From: CAYXZP01 sp964469485
Lineage (GTDB): Bacteria; Desulfobacterota; Binatia; UBA1149; CAYXZP01
NCBI GenBank assembly: GCA_964469485.1
Contig: CAYXZP010000009.1
Location: forward strand, 1-46,659
DNA length: 46,659 nt
Reading direction: 5' to 3'
Part shown: positions 41,225 through 46,659 of the stretch, piece after piece
Position numbering within the stretch: the stretch's first letter is position 1
How the letters are laid out: each line of letters opens with the position of its first letter
Translations under genes and position numbers: made by a program
The notes under the pieces: model-generated
Seen by the model: the letters and a program-made list of their open reading frames with translations, nothing else
Told to the model about the DNA's origin: nothing
The model's database searches: none

Positions 41225-41464
41225 TTACTCTATGACGTTCTTCTCTATCGGCTCGACCTTGACGCCCTGGGCGGCGATCCAGGCCACGGCGCGGTCGATC
41301 TCGGCCTGTTCCCCTTCGAGTTCGAGCCCGACCAGTCCCACATGGTCGGAGACCGAAGCGCTGCGGATGTTGGTCACCACCGCGAACTTGTGGCCGGCAT
41401 GGTAGATGACCGGCTCTTTTATCTTGTCGGTCGTGTAGGTGAGATAGAATCTCTGTATTGCCAC
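41225..41464 (-). CDS. Stand-alone NIL-domain protein
   Basis: A 79-residue protein made up of a single NIL domain, the ferredoxin-like fold found at the C-terminus of the methionine importer ATPase MetN, where it binds methionine. Visible features are FYLTYTTDKIKEPVIYHAG near the start and VGLVGLELEGEQAEIDRAVAWI later. The start is GTG at 41464, chosen because GGAGG lies eight bases upstream right after the cysM stop; a longer upstream frame is not needed. No ferredoxin domain is attached, unlike the NIL/ferredoxin protein of the aspartate-semialdehyde route to homocysteine. It may sense methionine or guide sulfur transfer; this is inference. Confidence 0.8.
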   Translation of the reverse strand: MAIQRFYLTYTTDKIKEPVIYHAGHKFAVVTNIRSASVSDHVGLVGLELEGEQAEIDRAVAWIAAQGVKVEPIEKNVIE

Positions 41465-41478
41465 CCCGCTTTCCTCCC

Positions 41479-42435
41479 TCAATCTTGTTTCGTGTCGCGC
41501 CTTCCGAGCCACAGCGTTGTTGTCAGATAGCGGGCGCCGAGGTCGGGAAAGATCGCGACCACGGTGCCCGAGTCCAGCCGGCGCGCGACCTCGAGGGCCG
41601 CGCACATGGCGGCCCCGCTCGACTGCCCGACGAGCAGGGCCTCTTCGTCTCCGAGCCTGTAGACCATGTCGTATGCGCAGTCGGTCGAGATGCCGAGCTT
41701 CTCGTCGAGACGTTCCTCGTGGTAGATGCCGGGCACGATGGAGCTGGCCATGTGCTTGAGGCCCTCGATGCCGTGGAAGGCGTCGTCCGGTTCGACGGCG
41801 ATGACCTTGACCCCGGCGTTACGCTCCTTGAGGTAACGCCCCGTGCCCATGACGGTGCCGCCGGTTCCGATGCTGGCGATGAAGTGGGTCACCGAGCCCT
41901 CGGTCTGTTCCCAGATCTCGGGGCCGGTCGTGAGGTAATGCGCCTCGGCGTTGGCCTCGTTGAAGTACTGGTCCGGTTTGAAGTAAGCCTCGGGGGCTTC
42001 CTCGTAGATCTGCTTGGCCAACAGCATGGCGCCGTCGGAACCTTCGAGCCCGCTCGAGAATAGGGATTGGGCCCCGTAGGCCGCGATGAGACGTTTACGT
42101 TCGTCGGACACGTTGTCCGGCATGACCAGTTTTACCGGATGACCGAGCGCCGCCCCGAGCATGGCCAGGGCGATACCCGTGTTGCCCGAGGTCGAGTCGA
42201 TGATGGTCTTGCCCGCCACCAGGCTGCCCGCTTCGATCCCGCGCTTGAGCATGTTCCAGGCCGCGCGGTCCTTTACCGACCCTCCGGGATTGAGCCCTTC
42301 TATCTTGGCGAGCAGGCGCACACCCGGGCCGACCCCGTCCCGTACGCGGCGAATCTCGACCATGGGCGTGTTGCCGATCAGCCGCGCGATGGCGGGTATG
42401 CCTTGTTCTGGCATCGATAGCGCAGCCTTTGCCAC
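41479..42435 (-). CDS. cysM: CysM-like cysteine synthase, probably sulfur-carrier-dependent
   Basis: A PLP enzyme of 318 residues. IGNTPMVEIRR, the PLP lysine in NPGGSVKDRAAW (Lys55), STSGNTGIALAM, ASIGTGGTVMGTGRYLKE and VGQSSGAA are in the expected order. It resembles mycobacterial CysM, which uses O-phosphoserine and the CysO thiocarboxylate instead of O-acetylserine and sulfide; the CysO-like gene 18 bases upstream supports that reading. The start is GTG at 42435 (AGAGG four bases away); ATG at 42414 is an alternative. Substrate choice is inferred from context, and the enzyme could use free sulfide. Confidence 0.85.
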   Translation of the reverse strand: MAKAALSMPEQGIPAIARLIGNTPMVEIRRVRDGVGPGVRLLAKIEGLNPGGSVKDRAAWNMLKRGIEAGSLVAGKTIIDSTSGNTGIALAMLGAALGHPVKLVMPDNVSDERKRLIAAYGAQSLFSSGLEGSDGAMLLAKQIYEEAPEAYFKPDQYFNEANAEAHYLTTGPEIWEQTEGSVTHFIASIGTGGTVMGTGRYLKERNAGVKVIAVEPDDAFHGIEGLKHMASSIVPGIYHEERLDEKLGISTDCAYDMVYRLGDEEALLVGQSSGAAMCAALEVARRLDSGTVVAIFPDLGARYLTTTLWLGRRDTKQD

Positions 42436-42453
42436 GGGTCCTCTGTGGGCGGT

Positions 42454-42729
42454 CTAACCGCCGGCGATGGCGGGCACTATCGACACTTCGTCGCCGTCGC
42501 CGACGGCCGAGTCGATGTTGTCGAGAAATCGAATGTCGTCGCCGTTGATGTAAAGGTTGACGAAGCGGCGTATCGACCCGTCGGCCTCGCACAGGCGTTC
42601 CTCGAGACCGGGGTGCCGTTTCTCAAGGTCCTTTATCAACTCGGCTATCGAGCTGCCGCCGGCTTCGACCGTGTCGTTGCCTCCGGTCAGCTTTCTCAGT
42701 GGGGTCGGTATTCTTACGGATACGGCCAT
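42454..42729 (-). CDS. cysO: CysO/MoaD/ThiS-type sulfur-carrier protein ending in Gly-Gly
   Basis: A 91-residue ubiquitin-fold protein whose C-terminus is exactly AIAGG, ready for adenylation and thiocarboxylate formation without prior proteolysis. The sequence pattern follows mycobacterial CysO from memory: VSIPTxLRxxTGG near the N-terminus, IxDLExxxPGLxERL in the middle, then RFVNLYINGDDIRFL and DGDEVSIVPAIAGG. AGGAGG precedes the ATG. It lies between the threonine-synthase-like gene and cysM, the two PLP enzymes that could use its sulfur. Molybdopterin or thiamine carrier roles are less likely, since no moa, moe or thi synthesis genes are nearby apart from the E1. Confidence 0.88.
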   Translation of the reverse strand: MAVSVRIPTPLRKLTGGNDTVEAGGSSIAELIKDLEKRHPGLEERLCEADGSIRRFVNLYINGDDIRFLDNIDSAVGDGDEVSIVPAIAGG

Positions 42730-42780
42730 TTGGCTGTTACCTCCTTGTCGCGTGCAGTTTCGCCCGTGCGCCGGGGGCTC

Positions 42781-44052
42781 TCAAATCCGGGTGTCCTCAG
42801 AGCGCTTCCCGCCGCCGCCGGCCAGGTTCTCATACAGTTTGTCGAACTCGCCCAAGTGGGCCTTGATCACGTGCGGTTTGGGCACCGCCTCGGTGACCGC
42901 CTCGAGCGTCTTGTAGCCGTTGCCCGTGATGCTCACCACGATCGACTCGTCGCGCGGCAGGCGGCCGCTTTCGATGAGCTTCTTGGTCGCCGCCACAGTG
43001 GTTCCGCCGGCCGGTTCGGTGAAGATCCCCTCGGTCTCGGCAAGCAGCTTGATGCCTTCGACGATCTCTTGGTCGGTGGCCGCCGCTCCCCACCCTCCGG
43101 ACTCACGCACGGCGCGCAGGACGTAGTAGCCGTCGGCGGGATTGCCGATGGCGATCGACTTGGCGATCGTGTTCGGCTTGACGGGTTCGATGATCTCGCC
43201 GCCGGCCTCGATGGTGTTGACCACCGGACTGCAGCCGGCAGCTTGGGCACTGTAGATGCTGAAGCTCTCGGCCTCATCGACGAGCCCGATGGCCTTGAGT
43301 TCCTCGAATGCCTTGGCGACCTTTGGCAGGATGGTCCCGCCCGCGGTCGGCACCACGATGTGCTTGGGCAGTTTCCAGCCGAGCTGCTCGGCGATCTCGT
43401 AGCCGTAGGTCTTGGCGCCCTCGGTATAGAAGGGGCGTAGGTTGATGTTGACGAAGGCCCAGCGGTACTTGTCCGCGATCTCGGTGCACAGCCGGTTGAC
43501 GTCGTCATAGTTGCCCGTGACGGCCACCGGCGTGGGGTTGTAGATAGCAGAACCGATCACCTTGCCGGTCTCGAGCCCGTCTGGAATGAAGATGAAGCAG
43601 CGCATGTCGGCGCGCGCGGCGTGGGCTGAGACGGCATTGGCGAGGTTGCCGGTCGAGGCGCAAGAGACCGTGTCGAACCCGAACTCGAGCGCCTTGCTGA
43701 TCGCCACCGATACGACGCGGTCCTTGTAGGAGAAGGTCGGGTGGTTGACCGAGTCGTCCTTTACCCACAGCTCCTCGACGCCGAGGGCTGCGGCCAGGCG
43801 GTCGGCCTTCACCAGCGGCGTATAACCGGAGTAGAGACCGATGGCCGGTTCACCCTCGATGGGAAGCAGTTCACGGTAGCGCCAGAGGTTCGGCGCCCGC
43901 GACTCGATGACCTCGCGGCTCAAGGCCGCGGCGATGGCCTTGTAGTCGTAGGCCACCTCGAGCGGTCCGAAGCAGAACTCGCAGACGTGCTCGGGGCCGA
44001 TGTCGTAATCCTGGCCGCATTCGCGGCATTTGAGCCCGTTCACGAAGGACAC
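42781..44052 (-). CDS. thrC: Threonine-synthase-like PLP enzyme with zinc ribbon; possible O-phosphohomoserine-dependent sulfur enzyme
   Basis: A 423-residue enzyme. An N-terminal zinc ribbon (Cys9, Cys12, Cys24, Cys27: CRECG and CEFCFGP) precedes the ThrC-type PLP domain. The PLP lysine motif reads HPTFSYKDRV (Lys110), whereas classical threonine synthases have NPTGSFKDRG. ASTGNLANAV, VVPTAGGTILPKV and EPAGGTTVAA follow. The start is GTG at 44052, with AGGAGG seven bases upstream overlapping the thiF end; the longer frame reads through thiF. Threonine synthases act on O-phosphohomoserine. With a sulfur carrier next door and a SAM riboswitch upstream, this one could instead make homocysteine. 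Ordinary threonine synthesis remains possible. Confidence 0.82.
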   Translation of the reverse strand: MSFVNGLKCRECGQDYDIGPEHVCEFCFGPLEVAYDYKAIAAALSREVIESRAPNLWRYRELLPIEGEPAIGLYSGYTPLVKADRLAAALGVEELWVKDDSVNHPTFSYKDRVVSVAISKALEFGFDTVSCASTGNLANAVSAHAARADMRCFIFIPDGLETGKVIGSAIYNPTPVAVTGNYDDVNRLCTEIADKYRWAFVNINLRPFYTEGAKTYGYEIAEQLGWKLPKHIVVPTAGGTILPKVAKAFEELKAIGLVDEAESFSIYSAQAAGCSPVVNTIEAGGEIIEPVKPNTIAKSIAIGNPADGYYVLRAVRESGGWGAAATDQEIVEGIKLLAETEGIFTEPAGGTTVAATKKLIESGRLPRDESIVVSITGNGYKTLEAVTEAVPKPHVIKAHLGEFDKLYENLAGGGGKRSEDTRI

Positions 44053-44053
44053 C

Positions 44054-44737
44054 TCACTGCCTCCTGTGCCGGCAGACGCAGCCGTCGACGCGTTCGAAGT
44101 CGACATGGCGCCAGCGCCCGGCCGGGAGCTCATAGGTGAGCATACGCCCGGCCCTGAAGGCCTGGTCGCCCGTCAGGTACGCTGTCGCGGTCAGGGCTTC
44201 GAGCGTGCCTATGAGGCCGGCCACCGGCGCGAGTACGCCGAGTTCGGCGCAGCCGGCGTTGCCCGTGAGGTCGCCGAAGCTGCCGAACACGCATTCCAGG
44301 CACGCCGAGCGGCCCGGGACCACGGCCATCAGCTGGCCGCGGCCGCCCACCACGCCCGCATGGCAATAGGGCTTGCCGGTGGCCAGCGCCGTCCGGTTTA
44401 TCAGCCACTTGGTCTCGGGGTCGTCGGTGGCGTCGATGATGAAGTCGGCACGCCCGAACAGCGCGGACGCGTTCGATGTGTCCAGCCTGGCATGGAAGGT
44501 CTCGCAATCGGCCCCGAGGCGCTCCCGCGCCGCCTCCACCTTGCTGCTGCCGATGTCGGCTTCGCTGAACAGCACCTGGCGTTGCAGGTTGGACAGTTCG
44601 ACGCGGTCGTCGTCGACAAGCAGCAGGCGGGCTAGACCCGTGTCGGCGAGCAGGGACGCCGCGGCCGAGCCGAGCGCACCGAGGCCTACGATCAGTACCG
44701 AAGCACCGGCGCGGACGCTGTCGCTCTCGTCATACAA
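44054..44737 (-). CDS. ThiF/MoeB-type E1 enzyme lacking the N-terminal arginine helix
   Basis: E1-like enzymes adenylate the C-terminal glycine of a sulfur carrier. The nucleotide loop GLGALG (18-23), Asp42 and SNLQRQ (R53, Q54), Lys66 and the IDATDD motif are intact. Cys163 in NAGCAELGVLAP matches the catalytic-cysteine position. Zinc-type cysteines are C146-x2-C149 and, unusually closely spaced, C220-x-C222. The RYxRQ helix that supplies the arginine finger in MoeB is missing, because the protein begins only 12 residues before the first strand. The start is TTG at 44737 within the riboswitch terminator's T-run; an in-frame stop at 44783-44785 and no other start codon rule out a longer form. 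It is the first gene of the operon. Confidence 0.85.
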   Translation of the reverse strand: MYDESDSVRAGASVLIVGLGALGSAAASLLADTGLARLLLVDDDRVELSNLQRQVLFSEADIGSSKVEAARERLGADCETFHARLDTSNASALFGRADFIIDATDDPETKWLINRTALATGKPYCHAGVVGGRGQLMAVVPGRSACLECVFGSFGDLTGNAGCAELGVLAPVAGLIGTLEALTATAYLTGDQAFRAGRMLTYELPAGRWRHVDFERVDGCVCRHRRQ

Positions 44738-44757
44738 AAAACCTCTCCCGAGAGAGG
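44736..44757 (-). terminator. SAM-I riboswitch terminator, also masking the thiF ribosome site
   Basis: On the minus strand CCTCTC (44757-44752) pairs with GAGAGG (44747-44742) around a 4-base loop, followed by six T (44741-44736). The 3' arm also looks like the Shine-Dalgarno sequence for the TTG start at 44737, so the hairpin could block both transcription and translation. Confidence 0.9.
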
Positions 44758-44789
44758 CAAGGAAGAGGCACGCTGCGGTTCCTTACCTC
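44754..44789 (-). promoter_or_regulatory. SAM-I riboswitch antiterminator
   Basis: GAGGTAAGGAA (44789-44779, the 3' strand of aptamer helix P1 and beyond) can pair over 11 positions with TTCCTTGCCTC (44764-44754), with one G-U wobble. The second segment shares bases with the 5' arm of the terminator (44757-44752), so the two structures are mutually exclusive. Without SAM the antiterminator forms and genes are expressed. Confidence 0.85.
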
Positions 44790-44901
44790 ATCTCCCGCCG
44801 TCTACCGTGGGACGGCGCTAGGAATTAGCACCTGCACCCGCAACGGCGGGCCGGTTGCTGTGGCTTCACGGGGCCCAGTCCCTCTGCCACTCTTTATAAG
44901 G
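44781..44901 (-). ncRNA. SAM-I (S-box) riboswitch aptamer
   Basis: The conserved core is unmistakable on the minus strand: CCTTATAAAGAG (P1 and following), GGCAGAGGGACTGG, then GTGAAGCCACAGCAACC, and later GGTGCTAATTCC. Helix P1 forms from CCTTAT (44901-44896) and GTAAGG (44786-44781). SAM binding stabilises P1, which takes away the strand needed for the antiterminator and lets the terminator form, switching the operon off. In known genomes this class controls methionine, SAM and sulfur assimilation genes. Confidence 0.95.
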
Positions 44902-44908
44902 CGCTGGA

Positions 44909-44937
44909 AGGCTACCCAATCGGGGGGCGGTAGTCAA
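44909..44937 (-). promoter_or_regulatory. Promoter of the riboswitch-controlled sulfur operon
   Basis: On the minus strand TTGACT (44937-44932) and TAGCCT (44914-44909) are 17 bases apart. Transcription would start near 44902, at the first bases of aptamer helix P1, as expected for an S-box leader. Confidence 0.75.
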
Positions 44938-44985
44938 CGGGCTTCAAAAGGCGGGGCGCCCGGACAACGATGGCCCCGGGGATCT

Positions 44986-45729
44986 ATGGCGACAGAACGC
45001 ATCGAACTCGAAGGGGCCTGTAACTTCCGTGACCTCGGCGGTTACGCGACCTCCTTCGGCGGCCCCGTGCGCCTGGGGCGCGTCTTCCGTAGTGACGGCC
45101 TTCACCGTTTGGCCGCCCGCGATGTCGACAGGCTCGAGTCGCTCGGAATAGGCTTGGTCTTCGACCTGCGAAGCCGGCTCGAGTTGGATGCGGACGGCAT
45201 AGGGGATTTCGCCGGTCGCGACGGTCGCCATGTCCACGTGCCGCTTCTCGAGGTCTCCCTCAACGTCTTTGACGGCCGTATAGACTGGGAGAACGTCGAT
45301 CTGGGCGAGCGTTACGTGGAGATGTTGAGGACGGGCGGTGCGGCGATCGCGGCCATCCTGGCCCAGGCGGCCGAGGTCTCGGGCCCGGCCATCGTCTTTC
45401 ACTGCACCGGGGGCAAGGACCGGACCGGGGTCGTGAGCGCGGTCCTGCTGCGCGCGCTCGGAGTGTCGGACGATGACATCGTGGCCGATTACGCCTGTTC
45501 GGAGGTCTATCTCGGCGGCTTCCTCGAGCGTTACCGTGAGGCGATGGAGACCGAAGGCATGGACCCCGAGGCCATAGCCTACGTCACCTCGAGCCCTCCC
45601 GACCGCATGCGCCACACGCTTGCCCAGTTCGACCGTATCTGGGGCTCGGCCGAGCGCTACCTTGCCGAGATCGGCCTGGCGGAGGCGACCCTGGAGGCTT
45701 TGCGCGGCGCGCTGATCGAGAAGGGTTAG
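44986..45729 (+). CDS. Tyrosine-phosphatase-like protein (Y_phosphatase3 type)
   Basis: A 247-residue protein with the dual-specificity phosphatase P-loop FHCTGGKDRTG; the nucleophile is Cys140 and the loop arginine follows. The N-terminal NFRDLGGY and RSDGLHRLA motifs are typical of the bacterial family that includes MptpB-like and lipid phosphatases, so the substrate may be a phosphotyrosine protein or a phosphoinositide. I chose ATG at 44986; upstream sequence in frame overlaps the divergent riboswitch leader. It is divergent from the sulfur operon and its stop overlaps the convergent bamD-like stop. Confidence 0.88.
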   Translation: MATERIELEGACNFRDLGGYATSFGGPVRLGRVFRSDGLHRLAARDVDRLESLGIGLVFDLRSRLELDADGIGDFAGRDGRHVHVPLLEVSLNVFDGRIDWENVDLGERYVEMLRTGGAAIAAILAQAAEVSGPAIVFHCTGGKDRTGVVSAVLLRALGVSDDDIVADYACSEVYLGGFLERYREAMETEGMDPEAIAYVTSSPPDRMRHTLAQFDRIWGSAERYLAEIGLAEATLEALRGALIEKG

Positions 45730-46367
45730 TCTCGTTTGGCGGCCAGCAGGCCGGCCGCCTGCCTGGCCGTGTCCGTGCCCGGAAACTTATCGACTATGTA
45801 ACGTAAGCGGGTATGGCCCGCCTCTGTCCGGCCTTTGGCCAGATAGAACTCGCCGATACGAAGCTCATGGCGGGCCAGCCGTTCGTTGCACTCTGTGATG
45901 CGATAGGTGGCCAGCCGGGAATAGAGCGACCGCGGGTAACGTCTGGCCAAGCGTTCGAACTGACGCAGGGCCCGCTCCACCGCCGATGGGTCTCGTTCGG
46001 CGGTCAGGGCCCGGTCGAGGTGGCACATCCCGATAGTGTACTCGACGAAGGGCAGCTCGCGGCTCGTGGGGTGCAGCCGTTCGAAGTCGTTGAAGGCCAC
46101 CAATGCCTTTTCGTGATCGCGGTTGAGGTAGTAGGCGTGCGCGATGCGCAGGCGCGCCCGTTCGCCGTCGGGCGAGAATGGGTGCTCGTCGAGGAACTCG
46201 CGGTACTGTTCGACGGCCAGCGCGAAAAGGCGGGTTTCGAAGTTGTTGTCGGCCGATCCGAGAAGCGCCCTTTCCGAGAGCGGCTGCGGCACGGAACAGG
46301 CCGCGAGCAGAACCAGGAGGGTGGCTGTCACCGAGGCCGCGGTCGCCGCTGTCCGAAACTTCCCCAC
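45726..46367 (-). CDS. bamD: BamD/YfiO-like outer membrane assembly lipoprotein
   Basis: A 213-residue lipoprotein. The signal peptide (residues about 5-24) ends with a lipobox LAAC. TPR repeats follow (ALAVEQYREFLDEHPFSPDGERARLRIAHAYY, then ALVAFNDFERLHPTS and ALRQFERLARRYPRSLYS), as in BamD, which works with BamA to insert outer-membrane beta-barrels. GTG at 46367 is preceded by AAGGT six bases away. A related TPR lipoprotein of other function cannot be ruled out, but the layout is characteristic. Confidence 0.85.
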   Translation of the reverse strand: MGKFRTAATAASVTATLLVLLAACSVPQPLSERALLGSADNNFETRLFALAVEQYREFLDEHPFSPDGERARLRIAHAYYLNRDHEKALVAFNDFERLHPTSRELPFVEYTIGMCHLDRALTAERDPSAVERALRQFERLARRYPRSLYSRLATYRITECNERLARHELRIGEFYLAKGRTEAGHTRLRYIVDKFPGTDTARQAAGLLAAKRD

Positions 46368-46451
46368 CCGGCGACCTTAGCCACGACCGAAGATAGGGTC
46401 CATCTTTGACGGTCCGGGTGGTGCTCCGTGTCGGGGGCGAGGCGGCCGGCT

Positions 46452-46659
46452 CAGGGCCGCTCTAGGCTGTCCCAGCGGCCGCAGCCGGGGCACCTTGGCG
46501 CCCAATTCTCTGCCAGGCGCCGGCAGCCGCTACAGCGCGGAAGCTCGGCCAGGGGCCTTGTTCCGTTGCCGGCGCCGGTCTGCCCGGCGGCCGAGGCGGC
46601 CAGGAGCCTCTCGACGGAGGCTTCGAGCGAAGGTCCTTTGTCGGCCGCCGACAGCAGGC
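46452..46659 (-). CDS. C-terminal end of a LapB/YciM-like protein (cut by window edge)
   Basis: An open frame enters from the right edge and stops at 46452, giving about 69 residues. It ends in a rubredoxin-like zinc ribbon, CSGC followed 14 residues later by CPGCGRWDS, at the very C-terminus. That position matches LapB, a TPR protein whose C-terminal rubredoxin domain helps regulate lipopolysaccharide synthesis through LpxC. RadA has a similar CPGCGxW motif but at the N-terminus. The TPR part lies outside the window, so the call is moderate. Confidence 0.6.

Noticed and set aside
42445..43440. 331-codon plus-strand frame opposite the carrier and ThrC-like genes
   Set aside because: The minus strand carries strongly conserved CysO and ThrC motifs with good ribosome sites; the plus frame is compositional shadow.
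44053..44133. Longer ThrC-like protein starting at 44133
   Set aside because: The extension reads through the end of thiF and lacks family sequence; AGGAGG seven bases before the GTG at 44052 marks the start.
44731..44733. ATG at 44733-44731 as the thiF start
   Set aside because: It lies in a different frame from the E1 coding sequence; only the TTG at 44737 is in frame.

Overview
This window looks like a piece of a high-GC, Gram-negative, deltaproteobacteria-like chromosome, most likely a draft or metagenome-derived assembly because a run of ten Ns interrupts pyrD. Support for this placement comes from a BamD-type lipoprotein, a LapB-type tail, an M48 periplasmic protease, a CarD-family regulator next to ispD, a DUF1844 protein, a Gld-like ABC operon with a DUF4340 protein, and many GTG/TTG starts in tightly overlapping genes. 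The assignment is inferred from gene content and was not tested against any database. No tRNA, rRNA, insertion sequence, prophage or CRISPR array was seen.

Layout. 1-3948 (+): an unrecognised membrane protein cut by the window edge, two tandem KAS III (FabH-like) genes and a class 1 dihydroorotate dehydrogenase. 3963-5305 (+): a clear promoter, carD, a terminator and ispD. 5282-7115 (-): cysK and larE behind a promoter that may give a leaderless transcript. 7180-14062 (+): DUF1844, a DegQ/HtrA protease, a class A penicillin-binding protein, tsaD, rsmA and mutM, overlapping or nearly so. 14064-17396 (-): a dipeptide-type ABC importer (two permeases and a binding lipoprotein, no ATPase). 17395-27735 (+): a LysM lytic transglycosylase, a tetrapyrrole/siroheme operon (met8-like, ccsA-like, hemA, hemC, cobA-hemD fusion, hemB), an M48 peptidase and hisC. 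27743-32259 (-): a gldA/F/G-like ABC operon with a DUF4340 protein. 32315-36804 (+): polA, an ECF sigma factor, its probable anti-sigma factor and a small membrane protein.

36806-44937 (-) is the most interesting part. A complete SAM-I (S-box) riboswitch, with promoter, aptamer, antiterminator and terminator all visible, precedes nine co-directional genes: a ThiF/MoeB-type E1 enzyme, a threonine-synthase-like PLP enzyme, a CysO-like sulfur carrier ending in Gly-Gly, a CysM-like synthase, a stand-alone NIL protein, a shrunken pseudo-E1, a radical SAM protein with an unusual cysteine spacing, an SLC13-family anion transporter and ATP sulfurylase. Read together this looks like a SAM-repressed module that imports and activates sulfate and passes sulfur through a protein thiocarboxylate to cysteine and/or homocysteine. 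The active E1 lacks the N-terminal arginine helix that the pseudo-E1 retains, which suggests a two-subunit E1.

44986-46659: a tyrosine-phosphatase-like gene (+), then a BamD-like lipoprotein and the C-terminal end of a LapB-like protein (both -).
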